Below, piece by piece: positions 31,143-39,089 of a stretch of DNA of 39,089 nt. Location of the stretch: positions 1 through 39,089 of IMG/VR virus record IMGVR_UViG_3300006192_000014. One strand, given 5' to 3'. How positions within the stretch are numbered: the first letter of the stretch is position 1; each line of letters opens with the position of its first letter. The notes beneath the pieces were generated by a model. The model saw only the letters and a list, made by a program, of their open reading frames with translations. It was not told the origin of the DNA and made no database searches. This DNA is from a virus. The position numbers and the translations under genes were made by a program.

Positions 31143-31835
31143 CTAGGCCCTCCCGATGCGCAGGGCTTCGACGGCCTTGGCGTCGATGGTGTTGGTGTTC
31201 TGGGCCTTGGCGTAGTCCTCCAGGTGCAGGATGTAGCCGTACACCACGCGGAAGCTGCCCTTGGCTAACAGCGCCAGTTTATGGCAGGCCTCCGGCGTGA
31301 CTTCCAGGGCGGCGGCCTGCATGGCGAAGAGCATTACGTCCTCGGCGCTGATGGGGTCGAAATTCACAACGTCGACCACACGGGAGTGGACACGGCGGCG
31401 GGCGTGGAGCTTCGGGTAAAACCCCTCTTCGCCGATCAGGATCACGGGGCATCCGGTCATGTCGTGGACGTCCCGCAAGTCTTCGATGCGGCCCATATGC
31501 AACCGGTCCGCTTCATCCACGATGATGGCCGTGTGGGATTCGTTCAGAGCACTCATGATGCTCGTGCGGCACTTCGCCGTGTTGCCAGGGCGGTCACCTG
31601 TGGCCTCAAACGCCAGCTCCTGAAGAAAACCGAACTGACTCCAACCTTCCAGGACGCGCAGGAAGATGCCGCCATTGACGGTGTGCCACTCCTTTGCCGC
31701 CATGGTCTTGCCGCGTCCGGCCTCCCCCTGGATAACCCCGATGCCGGGGCGGCCACGTTCCGTGTCGCTCAGGGCACTCAGGGACTTGCGCAGCTTCGCC
31801 ACGTTTCCAGTTGCGATAAAGATGTCTCGCCGCAT
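31143..31835 (-). CDS. MuB-like AAA+ target-capture ATPase
   Basis: A 230-residue AAA+ ATPase that delivers target DNA to the transposase. Walker A is GEAGRGKT (37-44), Walker B AIIVDEAD (103-110), then VILIGEEGF as sensor 1. It is shorter than Mu B (312 residues) because the N-terminal helix-turn-helix extension is absent, as in many Mu-like and Tn7-type relatives. It starts three bases after the transposase stop. Confidence 0.93.
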   Translation of the reverse strand: MRRDIFIATGNVAKLRKSLSALSDTERGRPGIGVIQGEAGRGKTMAAKEWHTVNGGIFLRVLEGWSQFGFLQELAFEATGDRPGNTAKCRTSIMSALNESHTAIIVDEADRLHMGRIEDLRDVHDMTGCPVILIGEEGFYPKLHARRRVHSRVVDVVNFDPISAEDVMLFAMQAAALEVTPEACHKLALLAKGSFRVVYGYILHLEDYAKAQNTNTIDAKAVEALRIGRA

Positions 31836-31838
31836 GTG

Positions 31839-33932
31839 TTACCTCGCTATCTGTTGCTGGTAGAATTGCTTCAGTTGATCAAAACGTGCGCCCGTGGCGG
31901 TCTCGTATTCCTTGGAGGCCTCGTAGGCGGTCATGAAAGATTGGTATTCGTCGGGTAGGTCGCGTCCGTTCTTGACGGCCTGCTCGAAGCACCACTCGTA
32001 TTTTTCCAATTCGGAGGCGAAAAAATCCGGGATTTCCAAGGTGGTTGAGGGAAGGTGCCTGACTCTGGCTTGGAGAGCTTCCAGACGCTCTTTCTCAGCT
32101 TCGTCCATGCCGGGTTCGATTTGGACGGCTTTGGGCTTGGGGACGGCCTTGAGCGGCACGCTCTCCTGCTTCATCCACGGCAATGATTGGAGCCCGCTTT
32201 CGCCGACCTCCGCGTCGAAGGCCTTCACGATCTTCATGGTGGCGGACTTGAGTTGGCGCTGGCGCTTGTTGGCTTCCTGCACCTTGATGAGGTCAAGCTC
32301 GTCGCCGAACATGCGGGCGAGCGGGTGGAGGGCTTCCACGGGCCGGGCCGTGCCGATCCGTTCGCCGTCGAGGGTATGCAGATACACCTCGGCCATGTCG
32401 GACCACCGGTACATCGCCATCAGCGGCTTGTTCAGGCCGTACAGCGCGTCGGACTCAAACCGGACATTGCCGATGGTGAACCCGCAGCGCTTGGGGTGGA
32501 TTTTCTGCCGGAAGAGGAAGTGGCGGTCCAATTCTGTAAGGTCTACGCCGTCACCCATGCCCGCGTGCAGGACATCCAAGGGGCGCTGGCCGCCGAGTTC
32601 ATCGTGTTCCTGCTGGCCGTACCACCAGACGTACAACCGGAAAATTTCGGAGGCCTCGCGCAGGGTGGGCACCCATTCGTTGTGTGTCGCCTCGTGATAC
32701 TTCTCGTTCCGCTTCATCCAAGCGGGTTTGTTGTCTATGCAGTTGCCCACATAGCTCGGCAGGAGCCTTTCACACTGCGAATCAAAGGTGCGGAAAAAGC
32801 GCTCAACGATCTTGGTCCGGGCTTCGTAAGGACGGCTGTACTGCACCGCAATACCGAGCCGGGCGTAGAGGCCGTTAAGTTCGTCGAAGTCGGCGTCAAC
32901 ATTGTTGAAATACTTGGCGCGGAAGGCCTTGCCGTTGTCGATGTAAACGCAACGGGGGTATTGGGCGAGGGTGCCGATCGCCATGTGTAGCGCGGAGCTG
33001 ATGGCAATGGTGTTTTCCGAGGGCATAATTTCCCAACCAACCGGCATGCGGGACCGCCAGTCGTACCAGCAGATGAGCGTCGGCCGGAACGGCTTACCCG
33101 TTGTCGGATGTATGCACTGGAAATTGAGAACCTTGCCGTCACAAAAAAGAACGTCTCCGACAGACAGGAGCTTGTCATTGCGGGCGATATACGGCCCGAC
33201 CTTGTCCTTGAGCGCCTTTTCACCTTCCTGCTTGAGGACAACCAGATCGTGGTGATCCTCGTCGAAACGCCGGGCGAATCGAACGACAGAGCGGTAGCTC
33301 GGCAACCTGATTTCGCGCTTGGCGAAAATGCCTTTCATGGTTTCATAGGCCAGGGCGATGCTCGGCTTGTTGGGAGTCAGCCAGCAACCGAGGAACACCT
33401 TTTCGGCTTCCAGCCCGAGTTGCCCAAGCCCCTTCTTGCCGCCTTTCGACCACTTGCCACGCCGATCGCACAGGATGCGGTAATCTTCAGCGTTGTCGCG
33501 CAGCTTCTTATCCCAGCGGTAGAGCGTTTTGTCCGAGACGTCGCCGAGGATTTCATGCTCTTTGGTGAGCATCTGCCCGGCGTTGATACCCAGGAGGAAA
33601 GCCTTGGTCGCCCGCCCCTTGGTGGACTTGCTCTTCCCGACGAACTGCCGCCATTCGCTGACCAGCCGAAAACGGGCCATGCCTACTTGGTGAGCCCAGT
33701 CGGGAATAACCACATCCTGGGCGGGCAGAGCCGGAGTGTTGGAGCTGGCCTCATGCAAGGTTATAGCGGCTCGCACGTCTTGCGGGAGGCCGGTGACGAT
33801 CCATTCCTTGCCGCCGCCTCGGCCTTGGCGTGGTTGAGAGGTCCAACCTTCGCGTTGGGCACGTCGGTTAACGGTCCTCTCCGTCGTCCTCAGCGTACAG
33901 GCTAATTCTTTTGTGGTGTATGCGTCTTTCAT
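31839..33932 (-). CDS. MuA-like DDE transposase
   Basis: A 697-residue phage transposase. N-terminal helix-turn-helix (TTKELACTLRTTERTVNRRA, 6-25), catalytic DDE core with D265 (FCDGK), D332 (YIDNGKAF) and E377 (TKIVERFFRTFD), and the Mu C-terminal beta-barrel region (~480-560, CGFTIGNVRFESDALYG). Spacing 67 and 45 residues; Mu A itself has D269, D336, E392. All three catalytic residues are present, so it should be active. It drives integration and replicative transposition from the phage ends. Confidence 0.96.
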   Translation of the reverse strand: MKDAYTTKELACTLRTTERTVNRRAQREGWTSQPRQGRGGGKEWIVTGLPQDVRAAITLHEASSNTPALPAQDVVIPDWAHQVGMARFRLVSEWRQFVGKSKSTKGRATKAFLLGINAGQMLTKEHEILGDVSDKTLYRWDKKLRDNAEDYRILCDRRGKWSKGGKKGLGQLGLEAEKVFLGCWLTPNKPSIALAYETMKGIFAKREIRLPSYRSVVRFARRFDEDHHDLVVLKQEGEKALKDKVGPYIARNDKLLSVGDVLFCDGKVLNFQCIHPTTGKPFRPTLICWYDWRSRMPVGWEIMPSENTIAISSALHMAIGTLAQYPRCVYIDNGKAFRAKYFNNVDADFDELNGLYARLGIAVQYSRPYEARTKIVERFFRTFDSQCERLLPSYVGNCIDNKPAWMKRNEKYHEATHNEWVPTLREASEIFRLYVWWYGQQEHDELGGQRPLDVLHAGMGDGVDLTELDRHFLFRQKIHPKRCGFTIGNVRFESDALYGLNKPLMAMYRWSDMAEVYLHTLDGERIGTARPVEALHPLARMFGDELDLIKVQEANKRQRQLKSATMKIVKAFDAEVGESGLQSLPWMKQESVPLKAVPKPKAVQIEPGMDEAEKERLEALQARVRHLPSTTLEIPDFFASELEKYEWCFEQAVKNGRDLPDEYQSFMTAYEASKEYETATGARFDQLKQFYQQQIAR

Positions 33933-33936
33933 CGTT

Positions 33937-34185
33937 CTAGACTTTCATGTCTTCGGGCAATGCCAGTACATGAACAGGGCACCCTTCATCCCGCAGGTAG
34001 GCCAGCACCCGTCGGTTGTTCGCGCTGCCCATGATCGTCCGGGAAACCACGGACTGACTGAGATCAAGACGGTCACGGATGTCGTTCTGGGTCAGTCCCC
34101 GCGTGAACATCCATTCCTTGATTAAGTAAGGCCTCCGGTTACGGCCGGTCCCCATCCCGGCAAGCATGTTTGTGCTCATGGTCAT
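33937..34185 (-). CDS. Ner-like HTH regulator
   Basis: An 82-residue DNA-binding protein with a Cro-like helix-turn-helix (GLTQNDIRDRLDLSQSVVSR, 30-49). Starts with ATGA overlap to the preceding gene; a nearer ATG at 34179 is possible. Mu Ner, in the same position, turns down early transcription and the repressor promoter (established for Mu). Confidence 0.78.
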   Translation of the reverse strand: MTMSTNMLAGMGTGRNRRPYLIKEWMFTRGLTQNDIRDRLDLSQSVVSRTIMGSANNRRVLAYLRDEGCPVHVLALPEDMKV

Positions 34186-34610
34186 AGCTTCAACTCCAAT
34201 TGCTTCTTGCGTTTCTTTGCTTCACGCTCCGCCAGGATTGCGTCGGCGTAATCACGTAGTTTTTTGTCCTGTGGGGTCATGACCCCGCACCCGTGGGGGC
34301 GCAGCATTGCGGCCAACGGTTCGACGCTCTTCACGGCTGTGCAGAATACGTTCACCGCCAGAATTGACGGCTGGTGTTCCGTGTTGGCGGGGTTAAGCCA
34401 CTTTTCAAGCGTAGCCAGCGTGACGCTCTTGGCATTCCCCCGGCTGAGGCTGATCCCGGCGCTCCGAGCGATTTGATTCATGCGGTCCACAATTTCATCC
34501 CGCGACAGGCCGCACCGCGAGGCGGCACGGTTCATGGCGCTCTTTACGTTGGCCATCAACATGGCTAGCTCGGCGCTCTGGTCGGTCTCGAAAAGGGATA
34601 ACTGCCGCAT
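34182..34610 (-). CDS. First early-operon protein, putative DNA-binding regulator
   Basis: A 142-residue protein with a CGLSRDEIVDRMNQIARSAG helical stretch (38-57) and a basic C-terminus (EREAKKRKKQLELKL). First gene of the early operon. I think it is a DNA-binding regulator by shape and place, but the family is not firmly known. Confidence 0.65.
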   Translation of the reverse strand: MRQLSLFETDQSAELAMLMANVKSAMNRAASRCGLSRDEIVDRMNQIARSAGISLSRGNAKSVTLATLEKWLNPANTEHQPSILAVNVFCTAVKSVEPLAAMLRPHGCGVMTPQDKKLRDYADAILAEREAKKRKKQLELKL

Positions 34611-34744
34611 GTGTCGTTCTGTCCGCTGGGTTGCAGGTTGCTGTCCGAAACGGGTGCGGGGTCAGATGTTGACCCCTTGGGCGGTGTCATTTAGAGTGCA
34701 TTTGCTAAATGGTCTTTTTTATGACTGCCCACGGTTTTTGTTCT

Positions 34745-34774
34745 AATCTCGTTTTTGGTGTTTGGTCAACCTTT
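34745..34774 (-). promoter_or_regulatory. Candidate early promoter Pe
   Basis: On the minus strand, TTGACC (complement of 34765-34770) is followed 17 nt on by TTAGAA. It lies 130 bp before the first early gene and directly next to the operator at 34778. The -10 is weak, so this is tentative. Confidence 0.4.
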
Positions 34775-34777
34775 TTT

Positions 34778-34893
34778 GGTGTCCAAGTTGAAAAAACGTG
34801 ATTTTGTATTTTTATTAAGAAAATACAAATAGATATATAGCCGCTTGGGCTGTCCAACTTCTTGTCCTTCTTCGGAGGTTGAAATTGGACACC
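34778..34893. promoter_or_regulatory. Operator region: three TGTCCAA-type sites between repressor and early operon
   Basis: GGTGTCCAA occurs at 34778-34786, TGTCCAA again at 34851-34857, and the inverted form TTGGACACC at 34885-34893 over the repressor start. The flanks share GTTGAA. A perfect 10-bp inverted repeat (TTTGTATTTT, 7-nt loop) lies between the sites at 34804-34830. Cooperative repressor binding here would block early transcription and limit its own synthesis (inference from the Mu model). Confidence 0.6.
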
Positions 34894-35553
34894 TCTTTAG
34901 GTGAAAGAATCAAGATTGCACGTGGGGAATTAACGCAGGCAGAATTTGCTAAGCGAATCGGCGTGCATAAGAATTCGTTGAGCCGTTACGAGCGCAACGC
35001 CAATAAGCCCGATTCTGAATTCATCGCGGTATTGCGCACCAAATATGGGATTTCCGAGTCATGGCTATTGTTTGGGGAAGGCTCAATGAAACGGAGAGCC
35101 CCAGCCGATGATACTCGTGTCTGCGTGGATGAAACCGAACTGGTTATGGTCCCATTGGTCCAAGCCCGCCTGGCCGCAGGATCAGGCTCATTCGAGACTA
35201 GTGGTGAAGTCAACGGACGCTATGCCTTTCGCAATGAGTTCCTGAGTAGGCGGGGAAACCCGGCGCAAATGGTTCTGATGCGAGTTGCTGGTGATAGCAT
35301 GGAGCCTAAGATCGAGAACGACGATACCGTGCTGATTGATCAGAGCCAAAAAGAACCGCGCCCTGGTCAGGTCTACGCCGTCGGGGTGGAAGATATGGTT
35401 TACCTCAAGATGATCGACACCCTGCCGGGCAAGATGCTGCTCAAAAGCTATAATCCAGCCTATCCGCCCATTGAAGTGAATACCAATGGAGACTTGGAGC
35501 AAGGAGTGCGCATCATCGGCCACGTTGTTTGGGTCGGTCGGGAAATGCCCTAG
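34885..35553 (+). CDS. Prophage repressor, S24/LexA-like self-cleaving
   Basis: A 222-residue repressor. Residues 17-36 form a helix-turn-helix (TQAEFAKRIGVHKNSLSRYE). Ala98-Gly99 (QARLAAGSGS) is the likely cleavage site, Ser138 (VAGDSMEP) and Lys175 (VYLKMID) the S24 catalytic pair. It is therefore unlike Mu c and expected to be RecA-inducible. The start is TTG at 34885: GGAGG lies 6 nt upstream, whereas a TTG at 34879 would directly abut it. A weak TTG and an operator over the start both suggest tight dosage control. Confidence 0.9.
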   Translation: MDTSLGERIKIARGELTQAEFAKRIGVHKNSLSRYERNANKPDSEFIAVLRTKYGISESWLLFGEGSMKRRAPADDTRVCVDETELVMVPLVQARLAAGSGSFETSGEVNGRYAFRNEFLSRRGNPAQMVLMRVAGDSMEPKIENDDTVLIDQSQKEPRPGQVYAVGVEDMVYLKMIDTLPGKMLLKSYNPAYPPIEVNTNGDLEQGVRIIGHVVWVGREMP

Positions 35554-35570
35554 TCCAGGCTACCAAAACG

Positions 35571-35630
35571 AACAGCCGCATTTTGGCAGACCCTTTCTCA
35601 AGTTGTCTGTCAAAATGCGGCTGTTTGTTT
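35571..35630 (+). terminator. Terminator of the repressor gene
   Basis: Perfect 15-bp arms (35571-35585 and 35611-35625) followed by TGTTTGTTT, 17 nt after the repressor stop. The 25-nt loop holds one copy of the CTTTCTCAAGTTG direct repeat. Confidence 0.8.
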
Positions 35631-35648
35631 GAGTTCTTTCTCAAGTTG
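35593..35648. repeat. CTTTCTCAAGTTG direct repeats near the phage left end
   Basis: A 13-bp sequence occurs twice (35593-35605 and 35636-35648), 43 bp apart. The core CAAGTTG also occurs in the operator (34784-34790). They are candidates for transposase end-binding sites. Confidence 0.6.
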
Positions 35649-35689
35649 AAAATACGCCCCCGTCAAACCAAGGATTCCGGGGAATCCCG

Positions 35690-35722
35690 CGCCCGTCCTA
35701 CATTCGTCCCATATTCGTCCTG
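35690..35722. repeat. GTCCyrYATTCGTCC tandem repeats at the probable prophage left end
   Basis: On the minus strand GGACGAATATG, GGACGAATGTA and GGACGGGCG follow each other about 11-12 bp apart. They lie between the repressor terminator and the host ferritin-like gene, where the transposon end is expected. The exact end could not be fixed because the 5-bp host duplication at the other end lies outside the window. Confidence 0.5.
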
Positions 35723-35770
35723 AATTTCTCCGGCACCCTCTACCTTCTCACCTTGGCTGTCCCCCTATAA

Positions 35771-36250
35771 CTAGAGCTGCGAATACATGGCCTGAAGCCT
35801 TGCGAGATGCACCCGTTCCTCCTGAATGCATTCGCGGACGGCTGCCTTTTCCGTATCCGGTACCAAGGCTTCCATCTCGGTGAAAAAGAGCAGGGAGTCC
35901 TTTTCAAAGGTCATGGCCATCCTGATGGCTTCTTTTTCATCATCAAGGGCGTCCACCCGTTTCGCCACTTCCTGGTCGGAGAATAAGGCGTGGGATTCGA
36001 TCAGTCCCTGGATATATCTACCTAACTCTTCCGTGGTGGCCCAAGCGGGCAATTCGATATCGCCGAGCCGGTCCTGAAGTGCCTGGAACAATACTTCGTG
36101 TTTGCTTTCCTCGACAGCCAGATAGTGGAACAGTTCCCGAGTCTCCGGGGTTTGGGCGTTTTCTTCCAGACGCAGATAAAACGCCCGGCCTTTTTTTTCG
36201 ATTTCGACTGCGGTCTTGGCTATTTCGTTAGCTCGGAAAAAACTTGCCAT
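35771..36250 (-). CDS. Rubrerythrin/ferritin-like di-iron protein (host)
   Basis: A 159-residue four-helix di-iron protein. Ligand motifs are EIEKKGRAFY (16-25), EESKHEVLF, FEKDSLLFF and EERVHLARL. Lacks the C-terminal rubredoxin domain of full rubrerythrin. It is typical of anaerobes such as Desulfovibrio, where these proteins act in peroxide detoxification or iron handling. AAGGAG precedes the ATG. It is the first gene outside the prophage, and its 3' end faces the phage end. Confidence 0.85.
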   Translation of the reverse strand: MASFFRANEIAKTAVEIEKKGRAFYLRLEENAQTPETRELFHYLAVEESKHEVLFQALQDRLGDIELPAWATTEELGRYIQGLIESHALFSDQEVAKRVDALDDEKEAIRMAMTFEKDSLLFFTEMEALVPDTEKAAVRECIQEERVHLARLQAMYSQL

Positions 36251-36409
36251 GGTGTCTCCTTGTTCTGGGTTTATCGTGATGCGTACCGAGTACTTTGTCC
36301 ACTGCTGCCCGGCACCGGTTCATCCGGCCCAAGCGTACTTTTGACAAGATAAAGGGACACGGCGTCCTATCGATAATCATACCACTGATGATCAAAAGGA
36401 GTAACCGCC

Positions 36410-36490
36410 ATGTCCACGAGCTTCATTTATCACGCCTTCGGCCTGCAATGCTATGACTACGTTCGTCAGGATTATGTAGCACAGAATTGA
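36410..36490 (+). pseudogene. 5' remnant of an ISL3-family transposase
   Basis: ATG 36410 with AAAGGAG upstream encodes MSTSFIYHAFGLQCYDYVRQ, then DYVAQN and a stop. This is the characteristic N-terminus of ISL3-family transposases (usually ~400-550 residues). Only 26 codons survive, and the rest of the element is not seen. No inverted repeats are recognised. Confidence 0.75.
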
Positions 36491-36964
36491 ATTGAGGGGA
36501 TACCATACCAATTTAATGAATAACCCACCACATCATCCTAGAAGATCAATCTGAGTTGGTCCTGAGTCAGATTGTGCTTATCTGAGTGAGGAATCCTCCT
36601 CCGATCAACAAGATGGGACTTTATGCGTGCTAAAAGGGAATTAGAGAAGTGGCCTTGAAAACTGGACCTTTTGGCAAGATGTACGCAAACGGATTGAGGT
36701 TCAACGAAGCCACTGTTTGATCAGTGGAAGCTGACCTTCAAGGGGGCATTGCACAGCTCCTCCTGTGCAGAGGGGGGGGACTCTGCCGTTTCGTGAAAGT
36801 CGGCGGCAGGCGGGATTACGAGGAGTAGTGATCCCAGTATTCACCGTGGAACTCGTGAACGGTTGGACCATCTCCATGCTTCCCCTGATCAGTCACCGAA
36901 AAGAAGAACTTGTCGATATGCGACCAACGAGCCGTCGCCATCCGCGACGTGTTTCTTGTTGAAA

Positions 36965-36993
36965 TTGACTTTCGTTATCTTTGATTTTATAAG
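36965..36993 (+). promoter_or_regulatory. Sigma70-type promoter of the AraC gene
   Basis: TTGACT (36965-36970), 17-nt spacer, TATAAG (36988-36993), each 5 of 6 to consensus, 41 bp before the GTG start of the AraC-family gene. Confidence 0.75.
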
Positions 36994-37034
36994 AGCTCGG
37001 CTGTGTAAACACGAAGCGAGGAGAGGGGAACAAC

Positions 37035-38021
37035 GTGCAAAACGACATCCCTGACGGCAGAGTCTCTGGTAAGCCTGACAGATTGAGGTTTTCCTCCGAA
37101 GGTGGCGTAACCGGGGCCTCGGCCATTCAATCCTGCCTTCTGCGTTCCGGGCTGACCCTGTCAATTTCCCGCCCGTGCCTGGCCGCTCCGCTCAAGGCGT
37201 CTTTTGAGATGGACGATGCCCCCATCCAGTTCGGGTTTACCTATTCCGGGAAAAACCGATGCATCTATTCCGTTGGCGGGCCCAAGGCGCGGTCTCAGGA
37301 AATGCAGGCCGGTTCAAACGGCATCTTTCATCTGCCGAAAACGCGCGGCTCCATAGAACAGTCGTATGAATGCCCGCCTTGCGTCATCGGCATCATCGCT
37401 TCGCCAGAGCTTTTATGCTCCTACTTCGCTGAGGATATGACCCAGCTGCCCGAACCCTTTCGCAAGAAACTGGAGGGCCGCAGGGGCGAAGCCATGACCT
37501 GGTTCGGCCCGCGGAGCCAGGCCAAGCATCATCTGCTGTCCCAGATCCTGAACTGTCCGTTCAAGGGCGGGTTGCGCAAGCTGTTCCTGGAGAGCCGGGC
37601 CATGGAACTGCTGACCCTTCAGCTCCACGATTACATCCGTTCGGAAAAAGGTGCCGCGCCCGAGTCCCCCCCCTTGTGCCCTGCGGACGTCGAGCGTATC
37701 CGCCACGCCCGGGATATCCTCGTCATGGACCTGGAGAAACCTCCCCGGTTGTCGGCCCTGGCTCAGTTGGTGGGCATCAATGAAAAGAAACTCAAGGTCG
37801 GATTCCGGCAGGTTTTCGACACATCCGTTTTCGCTTATCTACGTGAGTACCGCCTGCAACGGGCGTTCGAATTGCTCCAGCAGGGCGAGAACAACGTGAC
37901 CGAGGCGGCTTTTGCCGTCGGCTACCAGAGTCTGAGCCACTTCAGCCAGGCCTTCCGGGAAAGGTTCGGCATGTTGCCCAAACAGTTCCTGACCAATCAG
38001 CGCCGTTTACGGATACCGTAA
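37035..38021 (+). CDS. AraC-family regulator, PchR-like (host)
   Basis: A 328-residue AraC/XylS regulator. GTG start with AGGGGA 6 nt upstream. The C-terminal ~105 residues hold two helix-turn-helix motifs (LSALAQLVGINEKKLKVGFR, then VTEAAFAVGYQSLSHFSQAF, RERFGMLPKQF). The N-terminal half has the layout of PchR-type siderophore sensors. It is followed by a TonB-dependent receptor on the same strand, its probable target. PchR homologues activate receptor expression when bound to ferric siderophore (established for PchR). Confidence 0.87.
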   Translation: MQNDIPDGRVSGKPDRLRFSSEGGVTGASAIQSCLLRSGLTLSISRPCLAAPLKASFEMDDAPIQFGFTYSGKNRCIYSVGGPKARSQEMQAGSNGIFHLPKTRGSIEQSYECPPCVIGIIASPELLCSYFAEDMTQLPEPFRKKLEGRRGEAMTWFGPRSQAKHHLLSQILNCPFKGGLRKLFLESRAMELLTLQLHDYIRSEKGAAPESPPLCPADVERIRHARDILVMDLEKPPRLSALAQLVGINEKKLKVGFRQVFDTSVFAYLREYRLQRAFELLQQGENNVTEAAFAVGYQSLSHFSQAFRERFGMLPKQFLTNQRRLRIP

Positions 38022-38092
38022 AGAAAGTTCCTCCACCGACAACTTTTGCCCTGTCCGGGTTAGTCGCCGCCTCCGGGTACGTATATTGATCG

Positions 38093-38107
38093 TGAGAATC
38101 AATTTCA
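38093..38107 (+). promoter_or_regulatory. Candidate Fur box before the receptor gene
   Basis: TGAGAATCAATTTCA resembles the 7-1-7 Fur consensus and lies 30 bp before the receptor ATG, between TTGATC (38086-38091) and an AT-rich TAAATA. Iron repression of the receptor is likely (inference). Confidence 0.55.
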
Positions 38108-38136
38108 TTAAATATACGATAACCGGCAGGAGTGAC

Positions 38137-39089
38137 ATGATTTCGCATCGATTTATTGGCCTCGCGGCAACGCTCTTCCTTCTTCTTCCGCTCCCCGCAA
38201 AGGCCGAGGAAGCGACAGGCGATGACACCGAACCCATGACCTTGCAGGAGGTCAGGGTGACCGCCACCAAGCGAGAGGGCACGGTCAAGGAGTTCCCGGG
38301 CAACCTCTCCGTCATCGAGGAGGGGTTCATGGAGGAGCACGAGGTAGACAACCTTCAGGACTTGGCCCGCTTCACCCCCAATGTGTACATCAAGGACACC
38401 AGCTCCGGCGCTTCCGTCGTCAGTCGGGGCATTTCCACTATCGACACGGGCCTGTTCAGCCCCATGGGCCTGTACGTGGACGACGTCTCCTATTCACTCG
38501 GCTACATGGTCAACCAGGACCTCTTCGACGTGGAGCGGGTGGAGGTCCTTCGCGGTCCTCAGGGCACGCTCTACGGCCGGAACAGCGAATCCGGGGTCAT
38601 CAACATCGTGCTCAAGCAGCCGGATAACGAACGGCGGAGCAAGACAAAGTTCGAGATCGGCAATTACGCTTCGGTTCGGGCCGGGGTCAGCACCAGTGGT
38701 CCCATCGTGGAGGATGCTCTTTTCTACGGCCTGGCTTTTCAGGGCTACACCACGGACGGGTTCTATAAGAACGTCGACACCGGTGCCGATGACGTGGGGG
38801 GCGATCAGACCATCAACGGGCGCGGCACCCTGCGCTGGACTCCCACCAAAGATTGGGACGTCTCGGTCAACCTGGACGGGGCCAAGCGCGATCTGGGCAT
38901 CAGTAAATTGCGCTACGATGACGGCCCGAACAAGACGGCGCGCTACGAGGTCAGCTCCGGGGAGAGCGACAAGGCCTACGAGACGGAGCTGGGGCAGTCG
39001 GCGCGGGTCAAATACGCTCTGCAGGGCATGGAGTTCACATCCATAACCAGCCACCGCGATTTCGACAGGGAACATCACCTGGACTCGGA
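38137..39089 (+). CDS. TonB-dependent outer-membrane receptor, 5' part (host)
   Basis: The frame is open from ATG 38137 to the window end (317 codons). Signal peptide to about residue 23 (PLPAKA), then a TonB-box-like LQEVRVTATK, plug domain with FTPNVYIKDTSS and VEVLRGPQGTLYGRNSESGV, and the start of the barrel. Probably a siderophore receptor by its AraC neighbour and Fur-like box. Ligand not determinable. Confidence 0.9.
   Translation, partial: MISHRFIGLAATLFLLLPLPAKAEEATGDDTEPMTLQEVRVTATKREGTVKEFPGNLSVIEEGFMEEHEVDNLQDLARFTPNVYIKDTSSGASVVSRGISTIDTGLFSPMGLYVDDVSYSLGYMVNQDLFDVERVEVLRGPQGTLYGRNSESGVINIVLKQPDNERRSKTKFEIGNYASVRAGVSTSGPIVEDALFYGLAFQGYTTDGFYKNVDTGADDVGGDQTINGRGTLRWTPTKDWDVSVNLDGAKRDLGISKLRYDDGPNKTARYEVSSGESDKAYETELGQSARVKYALQGMEFTSITSHRDFDREHHLDS

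Larger units (their letters stand above)
36251..37034. other. 784-bp intergenic region with IS remnant
   Basis: It contains a short transposase remnant (36410-36490), a small hairpin (GCACAG...CTGTGC near 36748-36765) and a good sigma70 promoter at its right end (36965-36993). Otherwise I see only short unconvincing open frames. It looks like decayed insertion-sequence material. Confidence 0.6.

Noticed and set aside
36490-36900. Remaining parts of the ISL3 transposase
   Set aside because: No further transposase motifs could be read in any frame of this stretch.
38381-39046. A 221-codon + strand frame in the TonB receptor region
   Set aside because: The receptor reads in a different frame, open from 38137 to the end with all the plug motifs; this frame is a GC-rich shadow.
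38494-39078. A 194-codon minus-strand frame over the receptor
   Set aside because: Antisense shadow of the receptor frame, with no family features.

Overview
The window is most of a Mu-like transposable prophage (about 1 to 35.7 kb, read right to left on the minus strand) inserted in a GC-rich bacterial chromosome. Host sequence follows from about 35.77 kb to the end. The host genes (a rubrerythrin/ferritin-like protein, a PchR-like AraC regulator and a TonB-dependent receptor) and the codon use suggest a Desulfovibrio/Pseudodesulfovibrio-type Gram-negative anaerobe. That host call is inference from gene types, not from a marker gene. The distal phage end (tail fibre genes and right end) lies beyond base 1.

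Layout in phage order: S24-type repressor (34885-35553, +) and operator region; early regulators (34610-33937); MuA-type DDE transposase and MuB-type ATPase (33932-31143); early/middle genes including DUF3164, a phage HU and GemA/gp16 (31140-26066); a membrane protein, three lipoproteins, a DUF5675 protein and a 3TM holin (26055-22403); gp25/gp26/gp27-like proteins, large terminase, portal, a DksA/TraR zinc finger, MuF head protein with a C-terminal toxin-like nuclease domain, protease with nested scaffold, and major capsid (22399-14409); head-tail genes, sheath, tube and a frameshifted tail chaperone (14300-10072); tape measure and baseplate genes gp43-gp48 (8081-1). The genes are tightly packed with many 1-20 nt overlaps, and no core structural gene in the window is visibly broken.

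The unusual part is a set of seven AT-richer genes on the + strand, against the late transcription, each sitting at a junction between core phage genes. At two loci they are stacked. Between gp45 and gp46 there are three related winged-helix-like genes; before the tape measure gene there are a PLD-like nuclease gene and a zinc-ribbon gene. In both stacks every additional + strand gene is preceded by a decayed copy of the 5' end of the neighbouring late gene (two gp46 relics, one tape-measure relic). The repeat unit is therefore 'late-gene 5' fragment plus divergent accessory gene'. I read this as serial accumulation of lysogen-expressed cassettes by recombination at late-gene starts, resembling the orphan cassette arrays of polymorphic toxin/immunity loci. 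Superinfection exclusion or host defence is a plausible role, but nothing in the sequence proves it.

The + strand set also includes a pentapeptide-repeat protein fused to a two-helix channel-like domain, and a 113-residue unknown whose 3' end overlaps the gp44-like gene. No tRNA, rRNA or CRISPR array was seen. Besides the phage, the window holds one short remnant of an ISL3-type transposase.
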